From contig NZ_JAGIOO010000001.1 of assembly GCF_017876755.1 (NCBI RefSeq), positions 5,565,786 to 5,629,785 of the forward strand: a DNA stretch of 64,000 nucleotides, read 5' to 3'. Shown here in pieces: positions 9,218 to 17,206 of the stretch. Every line of letters starts with the position of its first letter. Positions within the stretch are counted from its first letter, which is position 1. Position numbers and translations under genes: made by a program. This DNA is from Crossiella equi (GTDB lineage: Bacteria > Actinomycetota > Actinomycetes > Mycobacteriales > Pseudonocardiaceae). Below the pieces are notes generated by a model. The model was not told the origin of the DNA, made no database searches, and saw only the letters and a program-made list of their open reading frames with translations.

Positions 9218-10552
9218 ATGGTGAACACCCAGGCCACGACGGGCAGCCCGGCAGGCCGCACGGTCCAGGGCGGCAACCCACCCGCCCCGGTCGACGCGGC
9301 CACCTCCGTGCTGCCCTTCCCTCTCCGCATGCACCGCAGGCGCACCGGGCGCATCGTCGCCGGGGTCGCGGGCGGCCTCGCCGAGCACCTGGGCGTCAGC
9401 GTGCTGTGGGTCCGGGTCACCTTCACCGTGCTGGTCGGCCTCGCGGGCGCCGGGGTGCTCGCCTACGGCCTGCTGTGGGTGCTGGTACCGCAGTACCCGC
9501 TCGGCTCCGAGCCCCAGGGCGACACGTCCAAGCAGCGCCAGCAGGCCATCGGCATCATCGCGCTGGGCCTGGCGGGCGCGCTCGCGCTGAGCATGTGGAG
9601 CGGTTCGCTCAGCGGCTGGGTGGTCGGCCCGCTCGGCGTCGCGCTGGCCGGTGCCGCCGTGGTGTGGCGCGAGGCGGACGAGGCACAGCGCCGCCGCTGG
9701 AAGGACGCCACGCTCGGCGCGAGCCGCATGACCTGGCTGCGGGTGGGCGCGGGCATCTCGGTCGCGGCCGTCGGCATCGGGCTCTTCCTGGCGGGCAACG
9801 TCGGCCTCAACGCGTTCCAGTTCGTGGTGCTGGCCATCGTGACCACGCTGCTGGGTGTCGGCGTGCTGACCGTGCCCTGGTGGCTGCGCCTGGTCCGCGA
9901 CCTCAACGAGGAGCGCCGCGCGCGCATCCGCACCGAGGAGCGGGCCGAGATCGCCGCGCACCTGCACGACTCGGTGCTCCAGACCCTGGCCCTGATCCTC
10001 AAGCAGGCCGACAACAGCCGCGAGGTGCGCCGGCTCGCCCGCGGCCAGGAGCGCCAGCTGCGGTCCTGGCTGTACGGCCCCTCCGGCTACGGCGGCGGCA
10101 AGACCACCACCGGCGTCGAGGAGGCGCCCGCGCACGGCGTGGAGGGCGACACCCTGGCCGAGGCCATCGCCATCGCGTGCGGCCAGGTCGAGGACACCTT
10201 CGCCATCCGCGTGCAGCAGGTCGTGGTCGGCGACTGCCCCCTGGACGATCGGCTGGCCGCGCTGGTGCAGGCCGCCCGCGAAGCCGCGGTCAACGCCGCC
10301 AAGCACGCCGGGGTCGGCGAGGTCAGCGTGTACGCCGAGGTCGAGCCGGACGGGGTGCACGTGTTCGTGCGCGACCGGGGTGCCGGGTTCGAGCCGGACG
10401 AGGTGCCGGAGGACCGGCACGGGCTCGCCGACTCGATCCACGGCAGGATGGAGCGCAACGGCGGGAAGGTGCGCGTGCGCACCGCACCCGGCGAGGGCAC
10501 CGAGATCCAGCTCGAGATGCCCAGGACGGCGGGCAAGGAGGCACGGACGTGA
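9218..10552 (+). CDS. PspC-domain sensor histidine kinase
   Basis: A 444-residue membrane kinase. An N-terminal PspC domain (RTGRIVAGVAGGLAEHLGVSV, about 43-63) and several membrane helices (about 65-90, 110-150, 175-195, 203-223) precede a HisKA_3 box, ERAEIAAHLHDSVLQTLALI, where His250 is the likely phosphorylation site. The ATPase domain shows the N box REAAVNAAKHAG (about 354-365) and G1 box DRGAGF (386-391), and ends GEGTEIQLEMP. It should phosphorylate the LuxR-type regulator whose start overlaps its stop by 4 bases. ATG at 9218 is taken as start, with GTG 9221 equally possible. The same PspC domain in the divergent gene suggests the two proteins sense the same membrane signal. Confidence 0.92.
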   Translation: MVNTQATTGSPAGRTVQGGNPPAPVDAATSVLPFPLRMHRRRTGRIVAGVAGGLAEHLGVSVLWVRVTFTVLVGLAGAGVLAYGLLWVLVPQYPLGSEPQGDTSKQRQQAIGIIALGLAGALALSMWSGSLSGWVVGPLGVALAGAAVVWREADEAQRRRWKDATLGASRMTWLRVGAGISVAAVGIGLFLAGNVGLNAFQFVVLAIVTTLLGVGVLTVPWWLRLVRDLNEERRARIRTEERAEIAAHLHDSVLQTLALILKQADNSREVRRLARGQERQLRSWLYGPSGYGGGKTTTGVEEAPAHGVEGDTLAEAIAIACGQVEDTFAIRVQQVVVGDCPLDDRLAALVQAAREAAVNAAKHAGVGEVSVYAEVEPDGVHVFVRDRGAGFEPDEVPEDRHGLADSIHGRMERNGGKVRVRTAPGEGTEIQLEMPRTAGKEART

Positions 10553-11238
10553 GCGAAGAGGTCGAACAGGCAGCCGAGCAGGCGCCGAAGGGACCGGTCC
10601 AGGTCTTCCTGGTCGACGACCACGCGCTCTTCCGCGCGGGCGTGCGCGCCGAGCTCGAGGCGCACAGCGAGGTCCAGGTGGTCGGCGAGGCGGGCTCGGT
10701 CGGCGAGGCCGTCGCGGGCATCGGCCACTTCCGCCCGGACGTGGTGCTGCTGGACGTGCACATGCCCGACGGCGGCGGCAACGAGGTGCTGCGCCGGGCC
10801 CGCAAGAGCTTCCCGGACGTGGTCTTCCTCGCGCTGAGCGTCTCCGACGCCGCCGAGGACGTCATCGCGGTCATCCGCAACGGCGCCCGAGGCTACGTCA
10901 CCAAGACCATCTCCGGCCGCGAGCTGGTGGACGCGGTCTGCCGCGTGCGCGAGGGCGACGCGGTGTTCTCCCCGCGCCTGGCGGGCTTCGTGCTGGACGC
11001 CTTCGCCGACCGCCCGGGCGCCGCGCCCATCCGCGACCCCGAGCTGGACCTGCTCACCCCGCGCGAGCGCGACGTGCTGCGCCTGCTCGCCCGGGGCTAC
11101 GCGTACAAGGAGATCGCCTCGGAGCTGTTCATCTCGATCAAGACGGTCGAGACGCACGTGTCCAGCGTGCTCCGGAAGACCCAGCTGTCCAACCGCTACG
11201 AGCTCTCCCGCTGGGCCTCCGACCGCAGGCTCGTCTAG
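10549..11238 (+). CDS. LuxR/NarL-type response regulator
   Basis: A 229-residue two-component regulator. The receiver domain has the acidic pair DD at 23-24, the phosphorylated Asp about 69 in VVLLDVHMP, and the conserved Lys in GYVTKTIS. The C-terminal LuxR helix-turn-helix reads LTPRERDVLRLLARGYAYKEIASELFISIKTVETHVSSVLRK. The GTG start is preceded by AAGGAGG and overlaps the kinase stop (GTGA), so the pair is translationally coupled. It probably controls the divergent PspC gene and envelope-stress targets; the stop overlaps the convergent EamA transporter gene by 4 bases. Confidence 0.93.
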   Translation: MSEEVEQAAEQAPKGPVQVFLVDDHALFRAGVRAELEAHSEVQVVGEAGSVGEAVAGIGHFRPDVVLLDVHMPDGGGNEVLRRARKSFPDVVFLALSVSDAAEDVIAVIRNGARGYVTKTISGRELVDAVCRVREGDAVFSPRLAGFVLDAFADRPGAAPIRDPELDLLTPRERDVLRLLARGYAYKEIASELFISIKTVETHVSSVLRKTQLSNRYELSRWASDRRLV

Positions 11239-12167
11239 TCCCCGGCGGTGGCCGCCGCCCGCACCGGCAGTGGTTCCGGCGCGGCGGCGGCCGCCTTCGG
11301 CTGGTGGCGGGAGAGCACGATCCCGACCAGCACGATCACCATGCCCGCGACCACGCGCAGACCGACCTCCTCGCCGCGCACGAGCCCGCCGAGCAGCACC
11401 GAGACCACCGGCATCAGGTAGGTCACCGAGGTGGCGCTGGTCGGGCCCTCGTCGGTGATGATCCGGTAGAAGAAGATGTAGGCGATGCCGGTGCCGAAGA
11501 TGCCGAGCACGGCCACCGCGCCGACCGCCTGCCAGGACAGGTGCACCGGCTGGAGCCCCGCGAACGGCACGGCCACCGCGGTCATCACGGTCGCCGCCAG
11601 CAGCTGCGCGGCCGAGACCACCACCGGGGCCAGACCCTCCTTGGCCAGGAAGTGCGCGATGTAGAGCGCGCCGACCGCGTAGCTGGCCGCCGCACCGGTG
11701 ATCGCGATCGCGCCGCCGAGCTCGGAGGCCGCGCCCTCCCACGGCGCGAAGATCACCAGGGTGCCCGCGAAGCCCAGCGCCAGGCCGATCGCGCGCTGGA
11801 AGCCCAGCCGCCGGGTCTGGCCGACCACCAGGCCGAGCAGCAGCGTCCACAGCGGGGTGGTGGCGTTGAGCACCCCGGCCATGCCGGAGTCCACGGTCAG
11901 CTCGCCGATGCCGAACAGCGTGAACGGCAGCACGTTGGCGAAGAACGCGGCGACCGTGAGGTGCAGCCACAGCTTCCGCCCGGTCGGCAGGCGCAGTTTG
12001 CGCACCGACAGCACCGCGACCAGCACCGCCGTGCCCAGCACGAGCCGGATCAGCACGATCTGCACCGGCGAGAACGCGGTCAGCGCGTACTTGATCCACA
12101 GGAAGCTGGATCCCCAGAAGAGCGCGAGTAGGCCCAGTCGCACCAGATTGCCCTTTGACGTCGCCAC
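11235..12167 (-). CDS. EamA-family (DMT) membrane exporter
   Basis: About 310 residues with ten predicted membrane helices arranged as two EamA repeats, the first beginning LLALFWGSSFLWIKYALTAF with the family signature of Trp and small residues, the second beginning GGAIAITGAAASYAVGALYI. Members export amino acids, metabolites or drugs by proton exchange. The gene faces a LysR regulator with only about 80 bases between starts, the classical layout for a LysR-controlled efflux gene. GTG 12167 is selected because the hydrophobic domain begins soon after; a TTG at 12203 would add 12 residues and cover part of the shared regulatory region. Confidence 0.88.
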   Translation of the reverse strand: MATSKGNLVRLGLLALFWGSSFLWIKYALTAFSPVQIVLIRLVLGTAVLVAVLSVRKLRLPTGRKLWLHLTVAAFFANVLPFTLFGIGELTVDSGMAGVLNATTPLWTLLLGLVVGQTRRLGFQRAIGLALGFAGTLVIFAPWEGAASELGGAIAITGAAASYAVGALYIAHFLAKEGLAPVVVSAAQLLAATVMTAVAVPFAGLQPVHLSWQAVGAVAVLGIFGTGIAYIFFYRIITDEGPTSATSVTYLMPVVSVLLGGLVRGEEVGLRVVAGMVIVLVGIVLSRHQPKAAAAAPEPLPVRAAATAGD

Positions 12168-12214
12168 GGTGTCTACGGTGCGTCCTGCAACCTGTGAGAA
12201 CAAGCGAATACTTC

Positions 12215-12239
12215 TACAGCATTGTTTAGCGCAGCTGTA
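12215..12239. promoter_or_regulatory. Candidate LysR operator (inverted repeat)
   Basis: TACAGC - 13 bases - GCTGTA lies in the short gap between the divergent EamA and LysR genes, 11 to 35 bases before the LysR start codon. Spacing and position suit autoregulation and control of the exporter gene. The binding itself is inferred. Confidence 0.5.
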
Positions 12240-12249
12240 CAGTCAGGCC

Positions 12250-13152
12250 ATGCTCGACGTGCGCCGGATGACCGTGCTCCGAGCCGTGGTGACCAGCGGT
12301 TCCGTCACCGCGGCCGCCACCAACCTCGGGTACACCCCGTCCGCGATCAGCCAGCAGATCACCGCCCTGGAACGCGAGACCGGGCTGGCCCTGCTGGAGA
12401 AGTCCGGCCGGGGCGTGCGCCCCACCCAGGCGGGCCAGCTGCTCTCCGACCACGCGGGCGTGATCACGGCCAAACTGGCCGAGGCCGAACGCGCCCTGGA
12501 CGACCTCCGGGAAGGCCGCACCGGCCGCCTGGGCGTGAGCTTCTTCGCCACCGCCGGGGCCGCGCTGGTCCCGCCCGCCGTGGCGGCCTTCCGCGAGGAG
12601 CACCCCACGGTCCGCCTGGACCTGACCCTGCGCGACCCGGAGAGCCCGCTGGACGAGGTCGTGGCCGGGCGCGCCGACCTGGCCGTGGTGGTCCTGTTCG
12701 ACGGGGAGCTGCCGCCGGGCATCGTCGGCACCCACCTCGTGGACGACCCGTACCGCCTGGTGCTGCCCAAGGGCCACCCGCTGGCCTCGAAGCGCGTCGT
12801 CGACCTCGGCGACCTGGCCCACCACCCGCTGGTGGACAGCATGAGCACGGCGGGCCCGTGCCGCCAGGCTGTACTGGAGGCCTGTGCCCAGGCCGGGTTC
12901 AGTCCGGGCTACGTGGTGAGCTCGAACGACTTCCCGACCGCGATGGGCTTCGTGGCCGCCGGGCTCGGCCTCACGCTGGTGCCCAAGCTCGGGCTGGAGG
13001 CGGTGCCCCCGGGAGTGGTGGTGCGCCGGGTGCGCAACCCGGAGCCGGTGCGCCGCATCCACGCCGCGACCCGCGAGGCCAACGCGGGCCACCCGATGCT
13101 CCAGGCGCTGCTGCGCTCGCTCCAGCAGGCCGCCCGGGCCACCACGGCGTAG
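12250..13152 (+). CDS. LysR-family transcriptional regulator
   Basis: A 300-residue LysR-type regulator: N-terminal winged helix MLDVRRMTVLRAVVTSGSVTAAATNLGYTPSAISQQITALE (residues 1-41) with the usual ERETGLALLEKSGRGVRPTQAG wing, then a two-lobed substrate-binding domain (LGVSFFATAGAALVPPAVAAF..., VDDPYRLVLPKGHPLA, AAGLGLTLVPKLGLEA). It most likely controls the divergent EamA exporter in response to a small ligand. The start is the ATG closest to the domain; the frame stays open far upstream, but that part lies inside the divergent gene. The gene ends 4 bases before the convergent kinase gene. Confidence 0.92.
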   Translation: MLDVRRMTVLRAVVTSGSVTAAATNLGYTPSAISQQITALERETGLALLEKSGRGVRPTQAGQLLSDHAGVITAKLAEAERALDDLREGRTGRLGVSFFATAGAALVPPAVAAFREEHPTVRLDLTLRDPESPLDEVVAGRADLAVVVLFDGELPPGIVGTHLVDDPYRLVLPKGHPLASKRVVDLGDLAHHPLVDSMSTAGPCRQAVLEACAQAGFSPGYVVSSNDFPTAMGFVAAGLGLTLVPKLGLEAVPPGVVVRRVRNPEPVRRIHAATREANAGHPMLQALLRSLQQAARATTA

Positions 13153-13156
13153 CCGG

Positions 13157-14914
13157 CTAGCTCCCGCCACCGCCGGTGCGGGAGTCACCGTTGATCCTCG
13201 GCTTGCCCGTGTCCGGGTCGGCGACCAGGGTGAGCGTCCGGGTCTCGGACTGCTCCTTGTCGCCTTCCTTCATGGTGTAGGTCAGCCGCACCCGGACCTT
13301 GTCCTTGCCCTGGGGGTCGGCGTCCTCGACCTTGAGCTCCTTGACGGTGGCCCAGAAAGCCTTGAACTCCTGGTAGGAGTGCTTGCTGCGCATCGCCTCG
13401 CCGAGGCGGTTGTAGGCCGACAGCGGGTTGCCCGGCAGGAGGTTGTAGTAGGTCTCGACCTCGGTGACCAGGTCCTCCGGCGTCAGGGTCGGCGCGGTGG
13501 TCGTGGTGGTGCTCGAGGTCGTGGTGGACGAGCTGGTCTCCGAGCTCGTCTTCTTCGGGGGCGAGGCCTTCTTCGTGGTGGTCGAGGCCGCGGCGGTGGT
13601 CGGTTCGGCTGACGGGGTGGCCGCGTTGCCCGAGTTGTTGTTCACCATCGCGTTCGCGATCAGCACGCCCACCAGCGCCGCGACCACCACGGCCGCGGCG
13701 GCCAGCAGGATCGTCTTGCGCGAGGAGGAGCGCTCCGGCGGCGGGGACTGCCCGGCCCCGGCCTTCTTCGGACCGGTCGGCGGTCGCGTGCCGCCCCCGG
13801 TGCTGGTGGCCGGGTGCGGCCGGGGCGGCGGGGTCGGCGGGCCGATCCGCGTCATCGGGGCGTCGGAGAGCGGCCGGGCGTCCAGGCGCGTCATCGGCGG
13901 CTGCTGGTGCTGCCCGGTGGGCGGGTGGCTCGGCTGGTGCAGGCGTGGCGGCATCGGGATGGGCGCCTGGATCGGGCCGGGCAGGGCCGAGGGCGGCATG
14001 TTCTGGGTCGGTGCGGACGGCCCGTTGGGCAGCTGCGTGGTCGGCGTGACCACGGTGGCCCAGCCGCCGGGCGGCGTGCTCAGCGCGCTCTGGCGGCCCT
14101 GGGAGACGGCCAGCATCGCCTCGCTGGCCTGCGTCATGTTCGGCCGGTCGTTGGGCTGCGGGCGCAGCAGGTGCATGAGCACCGGGGTCAGCGGCCCGGC
14201 CATCTGCGGCGGGCGCACCACCCCGGCGGCCACCGCGTGCAGCAGCGCGAGGGTGTTCTCGTTCAGGCCGAACGGCGGCTCGCCCTCGACCACCGCGTAC
14301 AGCGTGGAGCCCAGCGAGAACACGTCCGAGGGCGAGCCGGGCTCGTAGCCCTTGGCCACCTCGGGTGCCAGGTAGGCGGGGGTACCGGCGAGCATGCCGG
14401 TGCGGGTGACCGTGACGTCGCCCTGCGCCCGCGAGATGCCGAAGTCGGTGATCTTCACCGTGCCGTCGTCGCCGATCAGGATGTTGCCCGGCTTGACGTC
14501 GCGGTGCACGATGCCCGCCTGGTGCGCGGCGGCCAGCGCCAGCGCCACCTGCGAGCCGATGCGGGCCACCTCGCGGGGCGGCAGCGGGCCTTCCTCGCTG
14601 ACCACGGCCGCCAGGCTGCGCGAGGGCAGGTACTCCATGACCAGCCACGGGGCGCCGTCGTCCTCAGCCACGTCGAAGACGCCGATGGCGTTGGGGTGCT
14701 GGAGGCGCGCCGCGATGCGGCCCTCCCGCATCGCCCGCTGCTTGGCTTCCTCGGTCTCGGTGCGGTCGAGGTTGGCGGGCAGGAGCAGCTGCTTGACGGC
14801 GACGACGCGTTGCAGGCGTTCGTCCTTGGCCAGCCACACCACGCCCATCGCGCCGGCGCCGATCCGGCTGGTGAGTCGGTAGCGCCCGGAGACCAGGCGG
14901 CCTTCGTCGCTCAC
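13157..14914 (-). CDS. PknB-like Ser/Thr protein kinase with extracytoplasmic domain
   Basis: A 585-residue transmembrane kinase. The kinase domain (about 11-270) has the glycine loop GAGAMG, Lys41, HRDVKPGN with catalytic Asp139, DFG 157-159 and an activation loop TVTRTGMLAGTPAYLAPE rich in Thr. A Pro/Gln-rich juxtamembrane stretch (about 280-400), one TM helix (about 401-423), a Ser/Thr-rich linker (about 435-475) and an external domain (about 480-575) follow. The external part lacks PASTA repeats; it resembles an NTF2-like fold and seems related to the C-termini of the next three genes. GTG at 14914 follows GGAGGAG closely. Substrates are unknown; sensing of an external signal is inferred from architecture. 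Confidence 0.92.
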   Translation of the reverse strand: MSDEGRLVSGRYRLTSRIGAGAMGVVWLAKDERLQRVVAVKQLLLPANLDRTETEEAKQRAMREGRIAARLQHPNAIGVFDVAEDDGAPWLVMEYLPSRSLAAVVSEEGPLPPREVARIGSQVALALAAAHQAGIVHRDVKPGNILIGDDGTVKITDFGISRAQGDVTVTRTGMLAGTPAYLAPEVAKGYEPGSPSDVFSLGSTLYAVVEGEPPFGLNENTLALLHAVAAGVVRPPQMAGPLTPVLMHLLRPQPNDRPNMTQASEAMLAVSQGRQSALSTPPGGWATVVTPTTQLPNGPSAPTQNMPPSALPGPIQAPIPMPPRLHQPSHPPTGQHQQPPMTRLDARPLSDAPMTRIGPPTPPPRPHPATSTGGGTRPPTGPKKAGAGQSPPPERSSSRKTILLAAAAVVVAALVGVLIANAMVNNNSGNAATPSAEPTTAAASTTTKKASPPKKTSSETSSSTTTSSTTTTTAPTLTPEDLVTEVETYYNLLPGNPLSAYNRLGEAMRSKHSYQEFKAFWATVKELKVEDADPQGKDKVRVRLTYTMKEGDKEQSETRTLTLVADPDTGKPRINGDSRTGGGGS

Positions 14915-15039
14915 AGCTCCTCCATCCGGTTCCCGGTGTCGGTCACGCCTCCTAGGTTAGGGGTATCACCCGGACGGGTTGACTTGCGGCTGGGTGCAAG
15001 CACGTGGCCGATGATCGACAGCAGTGGCATCAGGGGAGG

Positions 15040-15972
15040 TCAGCGGCCCTTGCTGGACAGCACGCGGGCGTCACTGATCTTCCGCTGAAGTTTCTCGACC
15101 ACCATGCGCTGCTCGACCCGCAGGGTCCGGCCGTCCGCCCAGCGGTAGTCCACGGTGACGATCGCGGCGTCCGCGCCGTCGGCCTTGCTGTCGGCCACGG
15201 TCGCCGACTCCACGCCGTCCCAGTTCTCCTTGAACTCCTCGAGGCCGCCCTGCTGCATGTCCGGGGCGAGCATCGCGTAGGCCTGTTCCGGCTGGTCGGG
15301 GGCCGAGGTGAGGAAGTTGGTGATGGGGTCCAGGATCGGCCCGAGGATCGGGTCGAGCAGACCGCCCTTCTTGCTGGTGGTGGTCGGCGCCGCGCTGGTC
15401 GGCTTGCCCGTGCTGGTGGTCGGGCTGCTGGAGCCGGTGCCGGGGGAGCCCGCGCCGGTGGTGGGCACGGTGCCGCCCGGGTTGCCGCCCGGGTTGCCGG
15501 TGCCGCCGTCGCCACCGGGGTTGCCGCCGCCCTGGTTGCCGGTGGAGCCCTGGCCGCCAGTGCCGCCCTGGCCGCCCGAACCGGCCTCGCGGCCCTGCTG
15601 ACCGCCGTGGGTGCCGTTCGAGCCGTCACCGCCCTGCTGGCCCTCACTGCCGCCCTGCTGCCCGCCCTCGCCCTGCTGGCCGGTCTGCTCGTTGATCGTG
15701 TTCGGGGACAGCGCCTTGCCGCCGATGATCCCGGACAGGCTCTGCTGCTGCCGGGCCGACGGGACCTGTGCGCCGCCGTCATAGGTGGCGTAGGTGATGC
15801 CCAGGGCCACGGTGCCGCACAGCACGGCCACACCGGCCGCCGCGCCGAGCACCCGCAGCGCGGTCTTCGGCTTCCGCTCCGCCTGGGGCGCCTGGCCCTC
15901 CCGCCGGAGCAGGTCGGTGACCAGGATCTGCGACTCAGCGTCCCGCGAACTGCCCTTGCGCACCGCGCTCAC
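15040..15972 (-). CDS. One-TM protein with Gly/Gln-rich linker and external domain
   Basis: A 310-residue protein in three parts: a charged cytoplasmic N-terminus (about 1-38), one TM helix (about 41-62, VLGAAAGVAVLCGTVALGIT), a long low-complexity Gly/Gln/Asn/Thr-rich linker (about 90-205) and a compact C-terminal domain (about 222-305) with QPEQAYAMLAPDMQQGGLEE and VDYRWADGRTLRVEQRM. That domain matches in pattern the external domain of the adjacent kinase and of the next two genes. No family name is recognised. GTG 15972 is used; GTG 15963 has a better spaced GAGAGG and may be the real start. It lies about 125 bases ahead of the kinase gene on the same strand. Confidence 0.8.
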   Translation of the reverse strand: MSAVRKGSSRDAESQILVTDLLRREGQAPQAERKPKTALRVLGAAAGVAVLCGTVALGITYATYDGGAQVPSARQQQSLSGIIGGKALSPNTINEQTGQQGEGGQQGGSEGQQGGDGSNGTHGGQQGREAGSGGQGGTGGQGSTGNQGGGNPGGDGGTGNPGGNPGGTVPTTGAGSPGTGSSSPTTSTGKPTSAAPTTTSKKGGLLDPILGPILDPITNFLTSAPDQPEQAYAMLAPDMQQGGLEEFKENWDGVESATVADSKADGADAAIVTVDYRWADGRTLRVEQRMVVEKLQRKISDARVLSSKGR

Positions 15973-16070
15973 CTCTCGGCCGGGATTCTCGACGCGGGAG
16001 AGATACCGGACTTGAGGGGTTCAGTGCCACCAATTCGGGTGAACTTGTCCACAATCTTCCGTCAGATGGC

Positions 16071-16165
16071 CTAGCGCTTGTCCGCCGGATGGCGAGCGCG
16101 GGCAACGCGGCCAGGGACGATCTGGATCCGGAGAGTGCGTGCGCCATCCGGTGGACAAGCGCTAG
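16071..16165. repeat. 95-bp element with 24-bp terminal inverted repeats
   Basis: Left arm 16071-16094 and right arm 16142-16165 (outer ends CTAGCGCTTGTCC) are inverted copies matching at 23 of 24 positions, around a 47-base core. The right arm contains the TAG stop of the gene that ends at 16162. No flanking target duplication is visible. It could be a small MITE-like element or an unusually long-looped terminator. Confidence 0.7.
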
Positions 16166-17121
16166 CCGTGTTGCGCTGAAAGCAGCTCCGCTCCCGTGAT
16201 GCGCAGCGGAACGGCCTTGGTCAGCCGGAGCAGCTGCTCGGTGTGCATCCAGCCGCCGCCGGGCTGCTGCAGGTCGACCACCGCGAGCACCGCGCCGTCC
16301 GGGCGCACGCTGATGTCGGCGACGCGCACCTGGCGCAGGTCGGTCCAGGACCGCACGAACGCCACCAGGTCGCCGATGAGGTTCGGTGTGAGCAGCTCGG
16401 CGGCCGCCTCCGGCTTGGTGTCCAGGCGGGAGTAGAACTCGCGGACCAGGCCAGCCGGGTCGTCCATGCCCTTGACCGGCGGCTGCGTGGTGGCCGCGCG
16501 CTGGGCGGGCGGCACGGCGGCGGTGGTGTTCACCGCGCCGGGCTTCTGCGGGCGCACCGCCAGCGGGGTGTCCGCGCCGGGCCTGGCCGACGGGAGCGCG
16601 GCCTGCGGGGGAGCGACGGGCGGCGCCGCCGCGTCGCGCGGGGCGGTGCGCGCGCTGGAGAGCTCGGCGGTGAGCAGGTCCGGACGCAGCACCATGGGGC
16701 CGGTGATCTCGGCGCTCTTGGCCACCGGCGCCGGGTCGGGCTGCCCGGCGGTCCAGGTGTTGGAGGTGATGGCCGAGGCGGCGGCGACCGAGCCGGTCAG
16801 TACGACGGCGCCCACGAGCAGGCCGATCAGCCGGGTCGAGCGCTTGGTGCGCTCCACCGGCTGCGGCGGGGCGACGGTGACGGTCGTCTCCTCGCCCAGG
16901 AGCTCGTCGACGAACTCCTCGGTCTCGACTGCCTCGCGTGGCGGGATCCGGACCGGGCAGGGCTGCTGCCTGATCAGGTCCGCCACCGTGACTGATCCGG
17001 CGCGGTGGTGCCGACGACCAGTCGTCGAACGCTCCACGGTGGTGGCCTCCGTACGTTCTGTGGTCGTCAGGACTCGTACCGTCACATCGGCAGTCGGAGC
17101 CAGCGACTGGCCACAGTTCAC
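16162..17121 (-). CDS. One-TM protein, paralogue of neighbouring external-domain proteins
   Basis: A 319-residue protein: basic cytoplasmic N-terminus with RQQPCPVRIPPREAVETEEFVDELL, one TM helix (about 97-118, RLIGLLVGAVVLTGSVAAAS), an Ala/Pro-rich linker and a C-terminal domain from about 224, VREFYSRLDTKPEAAAELLTPNLIGDLVAFVRSW, that follows the same pattern as the kinase external domain. Function is unknown; tandem position with the kinase suggests a shared signalling or cell-envelope role. The start is uncertain (GTG 17121 or GTG 17085, neither with a good ribosome site). Its stop codon lies inside the inverted-repeat element at 16071-16165. Confidence 0.78.
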   Translation of the reverse strand: MNCGQSLAPTADVTVRVLTTTERTEATTVERSTTGRRHHRAGSVTVADLIRQQPCPVRIPPREAVETEEFVDELLGEETTVTVAPPQPVERTKRSTRLIGLLVGAVVLTGSVAAASAITSNTWTAGQPDPAPVAKSAEITGPMVLRPDLLTAELSSARTAPRDAAAPPVAPPQAALPSARPGADTPLAVRPQKPGAVNTTAAVPPAQRAATTQPPVKGMDDPAGLVREFYSRLDTKPEAAAELLTPNLIGDLVAFVRSWTDLRQVRVADISVRPDGAVLAVVDLQQPGGGWMHTEQLLRLTKAVPLRITGAELLSAQHG

Positions 17122-17206
17122 CCGTTCGAGTCGATGAGCGGTCGGAAAAAGCCAGTCGAATGGATGAACGGTTACGCCTGGCGATTCGCGCTAACGTCTG
17201 CGCCCC

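Noticed and set aside
15480-15700. Repeated GCCGCCCTG/GGGTTGCCG blocks resembling a short repeat array
   Set aside because: This is the Gly/Gln-rich linker of a coding sequence; units vary in length and there are no spacers, so it is not a CRISPR.
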